Origin: Pseudobacteroides cellulosolvens ATCC 35603 = DSM 2933
GTDB taxonomy: Bacteria > Bacillota > Clostridia > Acetivibrionales > DSM-2933
Length of the DNA stretch: 64,000 nt
Reading direction: 5' to 3'
Assembly: GCF_001262605.1 (NCBI RefSeq)
Contig: NZ_LGTC01000001.1
Coordinates: forward strand, 2,771,501 to 2,835,500
The position numbers were made by a program, and so were the translations under genes. Shown here one piece after another: positions 1-9,421 of the stretch. The notes below the pieces were generated by a model, which made no database searches, was not told the DNA's origin, and was given only the letters and a program-made list of their open reading frames with translations. Numbering within the stretch: position 1 is the first letter of the stretch; every line of letters starts with the position of its first letter.

Positions 1-145
1 ATCAAAAGAAACACCCCGCTTATTTGGGTTTTCCTGCGTTCTTCTGCATCATGCTCTATTTTTCTACATTATTCTATAATATTTTATTGAATCAATTTAT
101 TTATTATAGCCCATACCTAATACATACAAATTTCCCAAAAATAAA

Positions 146-195
146 AAATCTCCTCCTTGGCACAATCATTACAATCGTTGCCAAGGAGGAGATTT
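146..195 (-). terminator. Rho-independent terminator of the papain-like protease gene
   Basis: A perfect 17-bp stem has arms at 146-162 and 179-195 and a 16-nt loop. Read on the minus strand it is followed by a T-rich run, as expected for an intrinsic terminator, and it lies about 65 bp past the stop of the minus-strand gene ending at 262. Confidence 0.85.
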
Positions 196-261
196 CAGTT
201 TTGTATATAGATATCGAACTGTATAACTAATTATACCAGTTGGGTATTTATATAACTAATG

Positions 262-1542
262 TTATCTAACTACCAATATTGAAGATACTTCATCGTTAAA
301 GCTTAAGTTTCTGAAATCTGCTTCATCATCTATAAGGGTCTTGACTTCTCCTCCGAAGTTATCATGCTGGTAAAGGTATACAGTATAGCCATCCGGAACT
401 TCTATTGAGCTTAAGTCGTCATTTGATATTCCTAAATTTTCAAGCTGTGCTAATGTATATTTGCCAGGAGCAAGGGTAACAGCATAACCATCATGGTTTA
501 TGTCCTGATACACTGTTGGTAACTCTGAAACAATTTCCAAAGATGATAACTTATCATTAAAATCAATGCTTGCCAAACTATTAACATCACTTGTAAGTGT
601 TTTTACTGTGCCTCCGAAATTATCATCCTCATATAGATATGCAGTGTACCCGCTTGGAATTACGATTGAACTTATATCATCATTTTCTACTCCTATATTA
701 TTAAGCTGAGTTAATGTATATTTACCTGGAGCCAGAGCAACGTTGTATCCTTGATAGTCGCCATGTTTATATATTTTGGGAAATTGTGAAGCGGTTTCAA
801 ATACAAAAAGTGCAACATTATTATTAGCTGCCTTCATTTCACCAAATGTGTATTTACCATATCCTTGGTCTTCAAAAGTTGTGTCCCAACTATTTCTGTA
901 AAGGAAATAACCACCTCCGTCATAGCTTGAGTTTCTTTCATAGCCAACTATGGCTGTAGCATGTCCGGCATGTGCCTGTGCAACAGGTATTCCCCTGTTA
1001 AGATAGCCTATTACTTCATCAATTTGTTCATCTGTAACTGGTCCTTCACCACCTTCTCTAAGGCACTTTCCTGCCAGTCTATAGCCATCTTGAAGCAGGC
1101 TTTGTCCTGCACCTATAAAGTTAGAGAATACTGCATCCCAGCTATTATAATTGTAGTCAGCATTACCGTCATATGACCAGCTTGAATCAGTTATTGCTCC
1201 AAATTCGTTATAACCCCTGTAAAACTTATTAAAAGAACTTGATTCATCCTGCTGCTCCCCGATTACCCTGTTACCAGCCTGGATTCCATAGTCAATAGAC
1301 ATATGATTGTAGGAAGTGCCGTATGTACCTGTTAATGCATACTCTTCAAGAAATGTTAATGCCTGCAGGACGCATGTCCCTCTACTCCCCTGATTTCTTA
1401 CGGAAATACCACGATTGTTTATCTCATCTCTCAAATCAACTTTTTGTGGACCGGCAGCAAAAGCTGCTGTTGATAATATTGCTGAAACTGTTAACACAGA
1501 AACAAAACCGCTAAACCCCTTAATAATCTTATTGCTTTTCAT
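262..1542 (-). CDS. Secreted papain-family (C1) cysteine protease with two beta-gamma-crystallin domains
   Basis: The 426-residue product starts with a signal peptide (about residues 1-30, ending AFAA) and is predicted to be exported. Residues 34-250 are a C1A papain-like domain: oxyanion-hole Gln51 and nucleophile Cys57 in NQGSRGTC, His194 in AGHATAIVGY, and Asn217 in RNSWD, so the catalytic set is complete. The usual C-W after the nucleophile is replaced by C-V. Residues 255-338 and 342-425 are two similar domains carrying the microbial beta-gamma-crystallin calcium motif (N/D)(N/D)xx(S/T)S: NDDISS 287, NDKLSS 329, NDDLSS 374, NDEVSS 416. No prodomain of usual length is visible between the signal peptide and the catalytic domain. 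GGAGG precedes the ATG. It is probably monocistronic. The substrate is unknown; calcium-dependent stabilisation or surface binding by the C-terminal domains is inference. Confidence 0.87.
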   Translation of the reverse strand: MKSNKIIKGFSGFVSVLTVSAILSTAAFAAGPQKVDLRDEINNRGISVRNQGSRGTCVLQALTFLEEYALTGTYGTSYNHMSIDYGIQAGNRVIGEQQDESSSFNKFYRGYNEFGAITDSSWSYDGNADYNYNSWDAVFSNFIGAGQSLLQDGYRLAGKCLREGGEGPVTDEQIDEVIGYLNRGIPVAQAHAGHATAIVGYERNSSYDGGGYFLYRNSWDTTFEDQGYGKYTFGEMKAANNNVALFVFETASQFPKIYKHGDYQGYNVALAPGKYTLTQLNNIGVENDDISSIVIPSGYTAYLYEDDNFGGTVKTLTSDVNSLASIDFNDKLSSLEIVSELPTVYQDINHDGYAVTLAPGKYTLAQLENLGISNDDLSSIEVPDGYTVYLYQHDNFGGEVKTLIDDEADFRNLSFNDEVSSILVVR

Positions 1543-1746
1543 AAGTATACCTCCAATTAGTATTAATTAATTTGTTTTGATTGTTGCTACTACTAAACCT
1601 TCTAGTCCTATTAGATTCGCGCGTTATCTTTAATAAGAGTAAAGGGTATTACAAAATTTATTATATATTTTAATGAATATTTATCTCACATTTTTATTAT
1701 ATTTATAAAGCATGAGATAAATAGTACATCCACAAGAACAAAAGCT

Positions 1747-2829
1747 TTACTTTTGTGTAACCTCTTCTATATGGCCGGTTTTTACATCTACAATAAACTC
1801 TCTGGCCCCCTCGTTATAAGGGTCATTGCTGCCATCCGGGTAAGCAGATATGGATAGTATAACTTTATACCTTCCTTTATCATCGGTCCCCTGGCAATAG
1901 AGTTGTATCTCACCTATAGATGATTTATAGATTGTGACCCCCGATTCAGCTTGATAATCCGCGTTAGCCTTGAATTTTGCGGCAACCAAGTCAATAGCTT
2001 TTTGCTCCATATTAGCTGAATAGTCTGCTCCTCTTAGATCCAGCATAGTTTTATTATTATCAGGGTTTTTTATTTCCAGATTGTCATTTAATAATTTATA
2101 TGAATAACGAGCTGTTTCTTTTCCCTTGTCATCATAAGCCACAATATGAGGAGATGAATTCCTGTCCTGCTTTGAAATTGAGAATTTGAAGGTTTTATTA
2201 TCAGGCCATATGGCAACCCCTCCATCTTTGAAGGAATATGCCTTGTTTTGAGCGTCCAGATAATCACCTGCCAGACATTTAAGCTCTATACTTTCTTCCA
2301 GCTCTCTGGAATACCTGATAAACTTAACATCCTTTTCAGAAGTATCGGGGTAAACGTTTGAAGTAGCTATCATACTTTTATAATCATTACTTAAATCGAT
2401 GATAAATTCCATAGGTGATTGTGTATTCTCACCCATACCTTTAATTCTATACTTGTTCCCACCTTTTTCCTTAATCACTTCAGTTATCCCACCACCTACC
2501 CCTGTATCCGGGTAGTTTCTGTAGATTTGAAACTTATTATTTTCTTTTATTATAACAATCATATCCCGAACACCAATTGCTTTGATAGTCTCCATATCGT
2601 TCAGGTTGTACCAGCAGCCCTCGATTTGGGATAAAAGGCTATTTGCCTCAGCAGTTGACAACTTATATGGTTTACCTGTATCCGGCATTGGTGTGTTTCT
2701 TTGACTTGGAGTACTCACAACAGCTGAAGAAACAGGTTTTGAATTATCCTCTATGTCTCTATCCGAGCAGGCAGTAAGCGATATTATTTGAGAAGCAGTC
2801 AAAAGTACCATTAAAATCATTTTTTTCAT
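1747..2829 (-). CDS. Lipoprotein of unknown function downstream of a two-component system
   Basis: The 360-residue protein begins with a lipoprotein signal peptide and lipobox SLTAC (Cys21), followed by a Ser/Pro-rich linker to about residue 50, so it should be anchored on the outer face of the membrane. The remainder is hydrophilic. The C-terminal ~80 residues end in a beta-rich segment (EFIVDVKTGHIEEV) faintly like PepSY-type domains, but no family is claimed. The start has a good GGAGG site. It lies 123 bp downstream of the histidine kinase on the same strand and could be a target or accessory of that system; this is inferred from position only. Confidence 0.7.
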   Translation of the reverse strand: MKKMILMVLLTASQIISLTACSDRDIEDNSKPVSSAVVSTPSQRNTPMPDTGKPYKLSTAEANSLLSQIEGCWYNLNDMETIKAIGVRDMIVIIKENNKFQIYRNYPDTGVGGGITEVIKEKGGNKYRIKGMGENTQSPMEFIIDLSNDYKSMIATSNVYPDTSEKDVKFIRYSRELEESIELKCLAGDYLDAQNKAYSFKDGGVAIWPDNKTFKFSISKQDRNSSPHIVAYDDKGKETARYSYKLLNDNLEIKNPDNNKTMLDLRGADYSANMEQKAIDLVAAKFKANADYQAESGVTIYKSSIGEIQLYCQGTDDKGRYKVILSISAYPDGSNDPYNEGAREFIVDVKTGHIEEVTQK

Positions 2830-2952
2830 ATATATTCCTCCGTAAAATTCCTTCTTCTGTAATTATAATACTTAATTATCCAATAAATCTTTTCATTAAC
2901 ATTAAAAAATGGTAACAATATGGTAACAATAGCATATATATCCGAACAATAT

Positions 2953-4350
2953 TTAATTTGTACTTACTGGCAGTATAATAGTCACAGTGGTACCTTTTCC
3001 CTTTTGGCTTGCTATTTCCAGCCCTCCGCCGTGCAGCTTTAAAATCTCTTCACAAACAGCAAGCCCGATTCCGCTTCCTGCTTTTTTTGAGTGTCCTTTA
3101 TAAAATTTATCCTTTACCCTTGGCAGGTCTTCTTTTGGTATTCCGCATCCATGGTCTGCTACTTTAATTATAATTTGGCCGTTGGAATGAAAGAGCTTAA
3201 AAATGATGGAAGATTGAGGAGGTGAAAATTTAATGGCATTGTCCAGAATATTGATAATAACCTGTCTTATTCTGTTTTTATCAACCAATGTTTGAGGAAT
3301 GTTGTCAGTAGCCTCAAAACAAATAGATATTCTCTCCTTTAATGCACGAGGAGTTGTAAAACCTATAATCTCATCCAGTTCCTGCTTTAAGTCCGTTTTT
3401 TCCGGTGAGAGAATCAATTTTCCGCTTTCCAATCTGGAAAAGTCCAATAAATCGTCAACCATATTCTTTAAGCGGTCTGCTTCCTTCAATATCACCTTAA
3501 GTCCTTTTTCAGTTTCTTCTCTTGACTGGAAATCACCTGTTAAAATTGTTTCTGTCCAACCCTTTATTGATGTCAAAGGCGTTCTTAGTTCATGGGAAAT
3601 AGAGGAGATAAACTCGTTTTTGAGTTCTTGGGCTTTGATTGTTTCTGTAGCCATAAAATTTAACGTATCAGCTAATTCTCCCAATTCATCATTGTAATGC
3701 TTTTGAATACTTTCAGAAAATTGCCCTTTCGCCATTTTTCGTGCAACCGTAGTCATTTCTTTTACAGGTCTTATAATGGTTTTGCCCAGGTGCATGACAG
3801 AAACCCATATAAATATTAAAATAAATAATCCTATTACAATTAAAATCAACGATAATTCCAGAATCAGTTGGTCTATTGTTTCTAATGATGCAACAAACCT
3901 CAACACTGCACATGAATTGGATTGATAATCTGTCAGTAAACCTGATGCAGCCATGACTTTTTCATTTGTATCCGGATTGAATCCAACCCATGTAGATATG
4001 TCACCCTTAACTGCCTTTTTATAATCCGAAGTTGTTATTTTTTTCTCAGTTACAACACTGCTGCTTAAAAGCATACTTCCGGTTTTATCTATAATTTGAA
4101 GCTCAATTCGTCCCCCATCAGGATAGTTTTTTAATAACTGCAAAATACAATTATTGAAGTCCCCATGGTTTTTATTCAGATACTCGTTAAAAAAAGAAGA
4201 ATTTGACTCGACTTTCTCCATAAGCTTTTGCTGAAAGGAACTGTAATAGTAGTTCTTTAGTAAAAGTATAACTACAATCTCAAGGCATAGCATAACCAAA
4301 AAAGTGCTTGTAAAATAATTTATGATGAGCCTTCTTCTTATCCCGGTCAT
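2953..4350 (-). CDS. Membrane sensor histidine kinase
   Basis: The 465-residue protein has a membrane segment at about 9-32, an extracytoplasmic sensor of ~130 residues, a second membrane segment at about 162-186, a HAMP linker (186-240), a HisKA domain with phospho-acceptor His253 in SISHELRTPLT, and an HATPase_c domain with N box (NILDNAIKFS), G1 (DHGCGIP) and G2 (GSGIGLAVCEEI). This is the complete layout of a PhoR/ResE-type kinase. It starts 6 bp after the response-regulator stop, so the two are co-transcribed partners. The sensor domain has no recognisable ligand motif and the stimulus is unknown. Confidence 0.92.
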   Translation of the reverse strand: MTGIRRRLIINYFTSTFLVMLCLEIVVILLLKNYYYSSFQQKLMEKVESNSSFFNEYLNKNHGDFNNCILQLLKNYPDGGRIELQIIDKTGSMLLSSSVVTEKKITTSDYKKAVKGDISTWVGFNPDTNEKVMAASGLLTDYQSNSCAVLRFVASLETIDQLILELSLILIVIGLFILIFIWVSVMHLGKTIIRPVKEMTTVARKMAKGQFSESIQKHYNDELGELADTLNFMATETIKAQELKNEFISSISHELRTPLTSIKGWTETILTGDFQSREETEKGLKVILKEADRLKNMVDDLLDFSRLESGKLILSPEKTDLKQELDEIIGFTTPRALKERISICFEATDNIPQTLVDKNRIRQVIINILDNAIKFSPPQSSIIFKLFHSNGQIIIKVADHGCGIPKEDLPRVKDKFYKGHSKKAGSGIGLAVCEEILKLHGGGLEIASQKGKGTTVTIILPVSTN

Positions 4351-4356
4351 AAGCTG

Positions 4357-5046
4357 CTATCCCTTTCCCCACCGATAACCAAACCCGTGTATTGTATTTA
4401 TAAACTCCGGATTTGAAGGATTATTCTCTACTTTTTTTCGCAGACGGCTTATATTCACATCTACAGTTTTCCAATCACCAAAAAAGTTTTTTCCCCAAAC
4501 CTTATTTAATATTTCGTCCCTGCCTAAGGCCTTATGATGATTTTCTAGAAAAAGCTTAATGATTGAAAATTCTACTTGTGTCAATTCAATCTCAATGTCT
4601 TTTTTGTAAAACCTTCTGGTCTCAAGATCCAGCTTGAAACCATCTGAACTTAAAATCTTCTGGGGTGAATGAATATTATTGTTTATCCTTCGTAGTAATG
4701 CATCAATTCTGGCTATAAGCTCCGATGGACTAAAGGGCTTAACCACATAGTCATCCGCACCTAGAGTCAAGCCGTGGACTTTATCAATTTCCTGGCTTCT
4801 AGCCGTTAACATTATGATTCCAGCGGACACTTCAAGTTCTCTCATTCTTTTAAGGACAGTGAAACCATTAATGTCAGGAAGCATAACATCTAAAAGTATA
4901 ATATCATAACTTAATCCGCTCTGGATCATTTCTATTGATTCCATGCCTTTCCCAGCTTCTGTTGAATCGAAACCTGCTCTTTTTAAGTTTATCACCAGAA
5001 ACTCCCTTATATCCGCTTCATCTTCAACAATTAATACTTTTGCCAT
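4357..5046 (-). CDS. OmpR/PhoB-family response regulator
   Basis: The 229-residue protein has an N-terminal receiver domain with the acidic pair near residues 9-11, phospho-acceptor Asp53 in LLDVMLPDING and conserved Lys103 in VVKPFS. A C-terminal winged-helix DNA-binding domain occupies about 130-229 and ends in the family signature (SRLRKKVE, then IHGFGYRW). It should control transcription when phosphorylated by the kinase encoded 6 bp downstream. A lipoprotein gene lies 41 bp upstream on the same strand, so the operon is probably lipoprotein, regulator, kinase. Confidence 0.94.
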   Translation of the reverse strand: MAKVLIVEDEADIREFLVINLKRAGFDSTEAGKGMESIEMIQSGLSYDIILLDVMLPDINGFTVLKRMRELEVSAGIIMLTARSQEIDKVHGLTLGADDYVVKPFSPSELIARIDALLRRINNNIHSPQKILSSDGFKLDLETRRFYKKDIEIELTQVEFSIIKLFLENHHKALGRDEILNKVWGKNFFGDWKTVDVNISRLRKKVENNPSNPEFINTIHGFGYRWGKG

Positions 5047-5087
5047 CTCAAAATCCCTTTTAACCCTTCCATGTTACGCAAGTTTTA

Positions 5088-5876
5088 TTATTTGCCATAT
5101 ATCAAAAGTTTGTTATTAACCACTTCAATCATGGTGGAACCGCCATTTACACTTAAAAGCTTTTTTTTATTTGATTTGTGTTCCGGAACTATATTTACAT
5201 TAAAATTATAAGTTGTCTCTTTAAAACTTATTTCATCAGTTTTATCTAATTTATTATCCTGGAATTTATAAAGGCTGCATTTCAATAGCGGGCTTGAAAA
5301 ATCAAATTCATTAAAAACAGCCAGTTCAAGTTTACTATCACCATAAATATCATCCAAAACAAATCCAACGTATGTACCTGTCATCAGTTCATTGTATTTT
5401 GCACCATCATCCTTGTAAACCGCTATATTTTTTATTGTTGATCCTTCAATATTATAGAACAGAATAATTTCCTTATTTCCATCATTATCAAAGTCACTAA
5501 AAAGTATTTTTATAAAAGAAGTACCATAAAGATTGATAGTATCATACTTGTACCACCTAGAGGCATTTTGTTTTAATATCATGCACCCTATACTCAAATC
5601 GTATAAACCATCCATATCCTTCTTGTAAAAAACTACAGCTTCATCATTTTTATCTCCATTTAAATCAATGTATTGGATTGATCTTTGATTTTCTCCTGAT
5701 ACAGGATTGATTAATATATTATCTAGAGATAGGTTATCCTTTATAAGTTTTTTAATTTGCTGCTTGGAATCGGTTAAACGTGGAGGTTTAATATACATTT
5801 CGAAATCTCTGCTATATGAACAACCCGTAAAAAAGAATAAAAACAAAGTGATAACGCCAATAATTTTACAATTCAA
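5088..5876 (-). CDS. FG-GAP/VCBS-like lipoprotein, first gene of the two-component operon
   Basis: The 262-residue protein has a short lipoprotein signal with lipobox FTGC (Cys19). Residues 65-160 contain repeat-like blades with Asp-rich loops (DLNGDKNDEAVVF, DFDNDGNKEIILF), as in FG-GAP/VCBS beta-propeller repeats that often bind calcium. The start codon is TTG, with purine-rich GGAGG/AAGGA sequence upstream. It precedes the response regulator by 41 bp. A role as extracytoplasmic partner of the sensor kinase is possible but is inferred only from operon position. Confidence 0.72.
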   Translation of the reverse strand: MNCKIIGVITLFLFFFTGCSYSRDFEMYIKPPRLTDSKQQIKKLIKDNLSLDNILINPVSGENQRSIQYIDLNGDKNDEAVVFYKKDMDGLYDLSIGCMILKQNASRWYKYDTINLYGTSFIKILFSDFDNDGNKEIILFYNIEGSTIKNIAVYKDDGAKYNELMTGTYVGFVLDDIYGDSKLELAVFNEFDFSSPLLKCSLYKFQDNKLDKTDEISFKETTYNFNVNIVPEHKSNKKKLLSVNGGSTMIEVVNNKLLIYGK

Positions 5877-6038
5877 TTATTCCTTAGCCTCCGTTACTTC
5901 CATCTGTAGATGTCAAACTCTAAAACCTAAATGCAACTCATTTTTTCTTACAATTATAACATAAAACCCAAAATTTTGGCACGCTAAGCAAACTTTTTTC
6001 AAACAATAATATTTTCAAGGCGTTAGAATATTATAAAA

Positions 6039-6088
6039 ACGCCTTCAAATATTAGGTTTTATTAATTACCTAAACATTCGAAGGCGTT
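6039..6088 (-). terminator. Terminator of the citrate synthase-aconitase operon
   Basis: Outer 9-bp arms (AACGCCTTC at 6039-6047, GAAGGCGTT at 6080-6088) continue inward as an imperfect stem and are followed on the minus strand by a T-rich run. It lies 37 bp past the aconitase stop. Confidence 0.85.
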
Positions 6089-6124
6089 CTTCATCTCATA
6101 TTTTTCATACGATTATTTATCGTC

Positions 6125-8050
6125 TTATTTCTTTACACTTTCCTTAATCCATGGAAGCTTTCCGCCCACCTTTAAAATTTCCGCATCCAGTGCTGACAGT
6201 GTGTGGTTTAGCTCAACTTCAAATCCTTTTGTAACATTCTTAAGCTTTACCTCACCCTTCAAGTCTCCAATAGCGATTTCTATCTTGTCACCCAACTCTA
6301 TCCTGTCATAATCTCCAGGATTTTTGAAAGTCAATGGTACAATTCCAAAATTAACGAGGTTCGCAAGGTGAATTCTTGCGAATGATTTAACAATAACAGC
6401 TTTTATTCCAAGATACTTTGGTGCTAATGCCGCATGCTCACGGCTTGAACCCTGACCGTAGTTTTCACCGCCGATTATGAATCCGCCGCTGCTTTCTAGT
6501 GCTCTCTTGTAGAAGTTCTCATCAACAGCCTCAAAAACGTGCTTGGATATCTCGGGAATATTGCTTCTTAACGGCAGGATCTTAGCTCCTGCGGGCATAA
6601 TATGGTCAGTTGTTATATTGTCGCCTACCTTTAAAAGTGCTGAACCTTCCAAAACATCTGGAAGTTTATCAAAGGTTGGAAGAGGTTTTATATTAGGACC
6701 TCTAACAATTTCCACCTTAGCAGCTTCTTCTTGAGGCAGGGGTTTTAAAGTCATATTATCATTTATAAAGAATTTTTCAGGCATGCTAATTTTAGGACAT
6801 TCACCTAAATCCCTCGGGTCAGTTATCTTTCCTGTAAGTGCTGCAGCAACTGCAACCTCAGGACTTGCAAGATATACATCAGCATCTTTCGTACCGCTTC
6901 TTCCTTCAAAGTTTCTGTTAAATGTACGAACAGATACTCCGGCAGAACAAGGTGCAGATCCCATACCTATGCAAGGTCCGCAGGAATTTTCCAGCATACG
7001 AACGCCAGCCTGGACCAAATATTTCATTTCACCGCTGTCTACAAGATGCTCAACCACTTGGCGTGATCCAGGGCTAACCATCATGCTGACATTTTCGTTT
7101 ACAGTCTTTCCATTCAATGCATTTGCAACCATTTTTAGATCCCTTAATGATGAATTGGTACATGATCCAACCGCAACCTGGTCTACCTTTCTGCCCTGAA
7201 CTTCTCTTACCTTTTTAACATTGCCCGGGCTGTGAGGTAAAGCGATCATCGGCTCTAAAGTACTTAAGTCAATATCTATTATTTCATCATATTGTGCATC
7301 ATCGGAAGGAATAAGCTCTACCCACTGGTCGCCGCGTCCTTGTGCTTCGAGGAAAGCCTTTGTAACATCATCACTTGGGAATATACTTGTGGTACAACCT
7401 GTTTCTGTACCCATATTGGTGATTGTTGCACGGTCTGGTACCGACAAAGTCTTAACGCCTGGGCCAAAGTATTCTAAAACCTTTCCTACACCGCCCTTAA
7501 CGTCGATCCTTCTTAAAACCTCAAGAATTACGTCCTTGGCAGAAACCCAGTCTGTAAGCTGGCCTGTAAGCTTAACACCAACAACCTTCGGGAACTTGAT
7601 CCTGAAAGGTGCTCCAGCCATGGCAGCCGCAACGTCCAATCCGCCTGCTCCCATTGCAAAGCTTCCAATTCCGCCTGCTGTAGGAGTATGGCTGTCGGAA
7701 CCGATCAACGTTTTTCCAGGACGTGCAAAACGCTCTAAGAATAGCTGGTGGCAAATACCATTTCCAGGTTTGGAAAAATATAAACCATATCTTTTTGCAA
7801 CAGACTGAAGATAGAGATGGTCATCAGCATTCTTAAAATCTGTTTGCAGTGTGTTATGATCAACAAAGCTTACGCTTAGTTCTGTTTTAACTCTGTCCAT
7901 ACCTATGGCTTCAAATTGCAAATATGCCATAGTACCTGTTGCGTCCTGGGTTAAAGTGTTGTCTATGGTAATGGCAATTTCGTTTCCAATACTAAATTCT
8001 CCTTCAACCAGATGCTGTTTTAAAATCTTTTCTGTAATTGTTCCTTTCAT
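6125..8050 (-). CDS. acnA: Aconitate hydratase (aconitase)
   Basis: This 641-residue 4Fe-4S enzyme interconverts citrate and isocitrate in the cytoplasm. The cluster ligands are visible as Cys297 (GSCTNSS) and Cys357/Cys360 (NSCGPCIGMG), and the C-terminal swivel domain has GENYGQGSSREHAA. The length fits the short, mitochondrial-like aconitase class rather than the ~890-residue AcnA/IRP1 type, so the symbol is approximate. An in-frame TTG at 8065 overlaps the ribosome-binding site; the ATG at 8050, 7 bp after GGAGGT, is chosen. The citrate synthase gene lies just upstream on the same strand. No isocitrate dehydrogenase is in the window; the pair is likely used to supply 2-oxoglutarate and glutamate. 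Confidence 0.93.
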   Translation of the reverse strand: MKGTITEKILKQHLVEGEFSIGNEIAITIDNTLTQDATGTMAYLQFEAIGMDRVKTELSVSFVDHNTLQTDFKNADDHLYLQSVAKRYGLYFSKPGNGICHQLFLERFARPGKTLIGSDSHTPTAGGIGSFAMGAGGLDVAAAMAGAPFRIKFPKVVGVKLTGQLTDWVSAKDVILEVLRRIDVKGGVGKVLEYFGPGVKTLSVPDRATITNMGTETGCTTSIFPSDDVTKAFLEAQGRGDQWVELIPSDDAQYDEIIDIDLSTLEPMIALPHSPGNVKKVREVQGRKVDQVAVGSCTNSSLRDLKMVANALNGKTVNENVSMMVSPGSRQVVEHLVDSGEMKYLVQAGVRMLENSCGPCIGMGSAPCSAGVSVRTFNRNFEGRSGTKDADVYLASPEVAVAAALTGKITDPRDLGECPKISMPEKFFINDNMTLKPLPQEEAAKVEIVRGPNIKPLPTFDKLPDVLEGSALLKVGDNITTDHIMPAGAKILPLRSNIPEISKHVFEAVDENFYKRALESSGGFIIGGENYGQGSSREHAALAPKYLGIKAVIVKSFARIHLANLVNFGIVPLTFKNPGDYDRIELGDKIEIAIGDLKGEVKLKNVTKGFEVELNHTLSALDAEILKVGGKLPWIKESVKK

Positions 8051-8074
8051 TATCTTGACCTCCAAAATAAGATT

Positions 8075-9421
8075 TTATCTGTCTTTCATAGGTGTATATG
8101 CAACCTTTCCCAGCACATTTTTGTATGCCGGACGTATAATTCTTCCGCCATTAATAATTTCCTCCAAAAGATGGGCACTCCACCCTGCAATTCTTGATAT
8201 TGCAAAGAGAGGCGTATACAATTCATGTGGGATTCCCAAGGATTTGTATACAAATCCTGAATAGAAATCTACATTGGCACTAACTACTTTATCAGATCTT
8301 TTCACCCTTGCAAATACCTCTGGGGAAAGTTTTTCAATCAGGGTGAAAAGGTTGTATTCTTCTTCATTACCTGTTTCCTTTGCAAGTTCCTGTGCTTTCT
8401 TTTTCAGCACTATGCCGCGAGGATCTGATAGGGTGTAAACAGCATGCCCCACACCATAAATAAGACCAGATCCATCATTGGCTTGCTTGTTTAAAATTTT
8501 AATCAGGTAATCGCTGACTTCGCCTTCGTCACTCCAGTTTTTGACGTTAGCTTTAATATTCTCCATCATTTGCATAACCTTTATGTTTGCTCCGCCGTGC
8601 TTTGGTCCTTTTAATGAACCTATAGCAGCTGCAATAGCAGAGTATGTATCTGTTCCACTGGACGAAACAACTCTTGTTGCAAAAGTCGAGTTGTTGCCAC
8701 CGCCGTGTTCTGCATGGAGTACAAGCAGAAGATCCAGTATTTCCACTTCCGATCTTGTATAGCTGCAGTCAGGACGTATCATATGTAAAATATTTTCCGC
8801 AGTACTTGCACCTTCCTTAGGGCTGTGCAAAAACAGACTGTTCCCGTCATGATAATGGCTCTTTGCCTGGTAGCCGTATGCTGCCATAGCCGGGAATCTG
8901 GCAATAAGATCAATACACTGCCTCAAAGTGTTTTCAACACTTGTATCATCAGGATTAGAATCATAGGAATAAGAAGCTAGAACAGCTCTTGCAAGCTTGT
9001 TCATAATATCCCTGCTGGGTGCCTTTAAAATCATATCTTCTGTAAAGGCTCTTGGCAATTTTCTTCTCGAATCTAAAAGTGCAGAAAATTTATCAAGTTC
9101 TTCCTTGTTAGGAAGCTCTCCAAATAACAATAGATAAACGCACTCCTCAAAACCAAGACGTTTTTCATCCTGAAATCCTTTTACCAAATCAAATATATCT
9201 ATGCCGCGATATCTCAGCCTTCCTTCTACAGGAACCTTTTCATTTTCATCCATTATGTAGGCATGAACATCTCCAACTTCTGTAAGTCCTACCAAAACTC
9301 CTGTTCCATCAGTATTTCTAAGCCCACGCTTTACATTATACTTAACAAACATATCAGACTCAATATTATTATTCTTTATTATCAGTTCAGAATAATCACT
9401 GTATAAACTTTCATAATTCAT
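8075..9421 (-). CDS. gltA: Citrate synthase (Si-type fold)
   Basis: The 448-residue protein condenses oxaloacetate and acetyl-CoA to citrate. The catalytic triad is visible as His275 (GPKHGGAN), His326 (GVGHAVYT) and Asp385 (NVDFYSG), with a further conserved histidine segment LHAEHGGGNNST at 236. It has an N-terminal extension of about 40 residues compared with the compact 370-residue enzymes. It is the first gene of a two-gene operon; its stop is 24 bp before the aconitase start. A methylcitrate synthase activity cannot be excluded from sequence, but the aconitase partner favours citrate. Confidence 0.92.
   Translation of the reverse strand: MNYESLYSDYSELIIKNNNIESDMFVKYNVKRGLRNTDGTGVLVGLTEVGDVHAYIMDENEKVPVEGRLRYRGIDIFDLVKGFQDEKRLGFEECVYLLLFGELPNKEELDKFSALLDSRRKLPRAFTEDMILKAPSRDIMNKLARAVLASYSYDSNPDDTSVENTLRQCIDLIARFPAMAAYGYQAKSHYHDGNSLFLHSPKEGASTAENILHMIRPDCSYTRSEVEILDLLLVLHAEHGGGNNSTFATRVVSSSGTDTYSAIAAAIGSLKGPKHGGANIKVMQMMENIKANVKNWSDEGEVSDYLIKILNKQANDGSGLIYGVGHAVYTLSDPRGIVLKKKAQELAKETGNEEEYNLFTLIEKLSPEVFARVKRSDKVVSANVDFYSGFVYKSLGIPHELYTPLFAISRIAGWSAHLLEEIINGGRIIRPAYKNVLGKVAYTPMKDR

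Noticed and set aside
24..230. A 68-residue open frame at the left edge
   Set aside because: It runs through the terminator hairpin of the protease gene, has no good ribosome-binding site and has random AT-rich composition.
8041..8065. Longer aconitase start at a TTG five codons upstream
   Set aside because: That TTG overlaps the GGAGGT site that serves the ATG at 8050.
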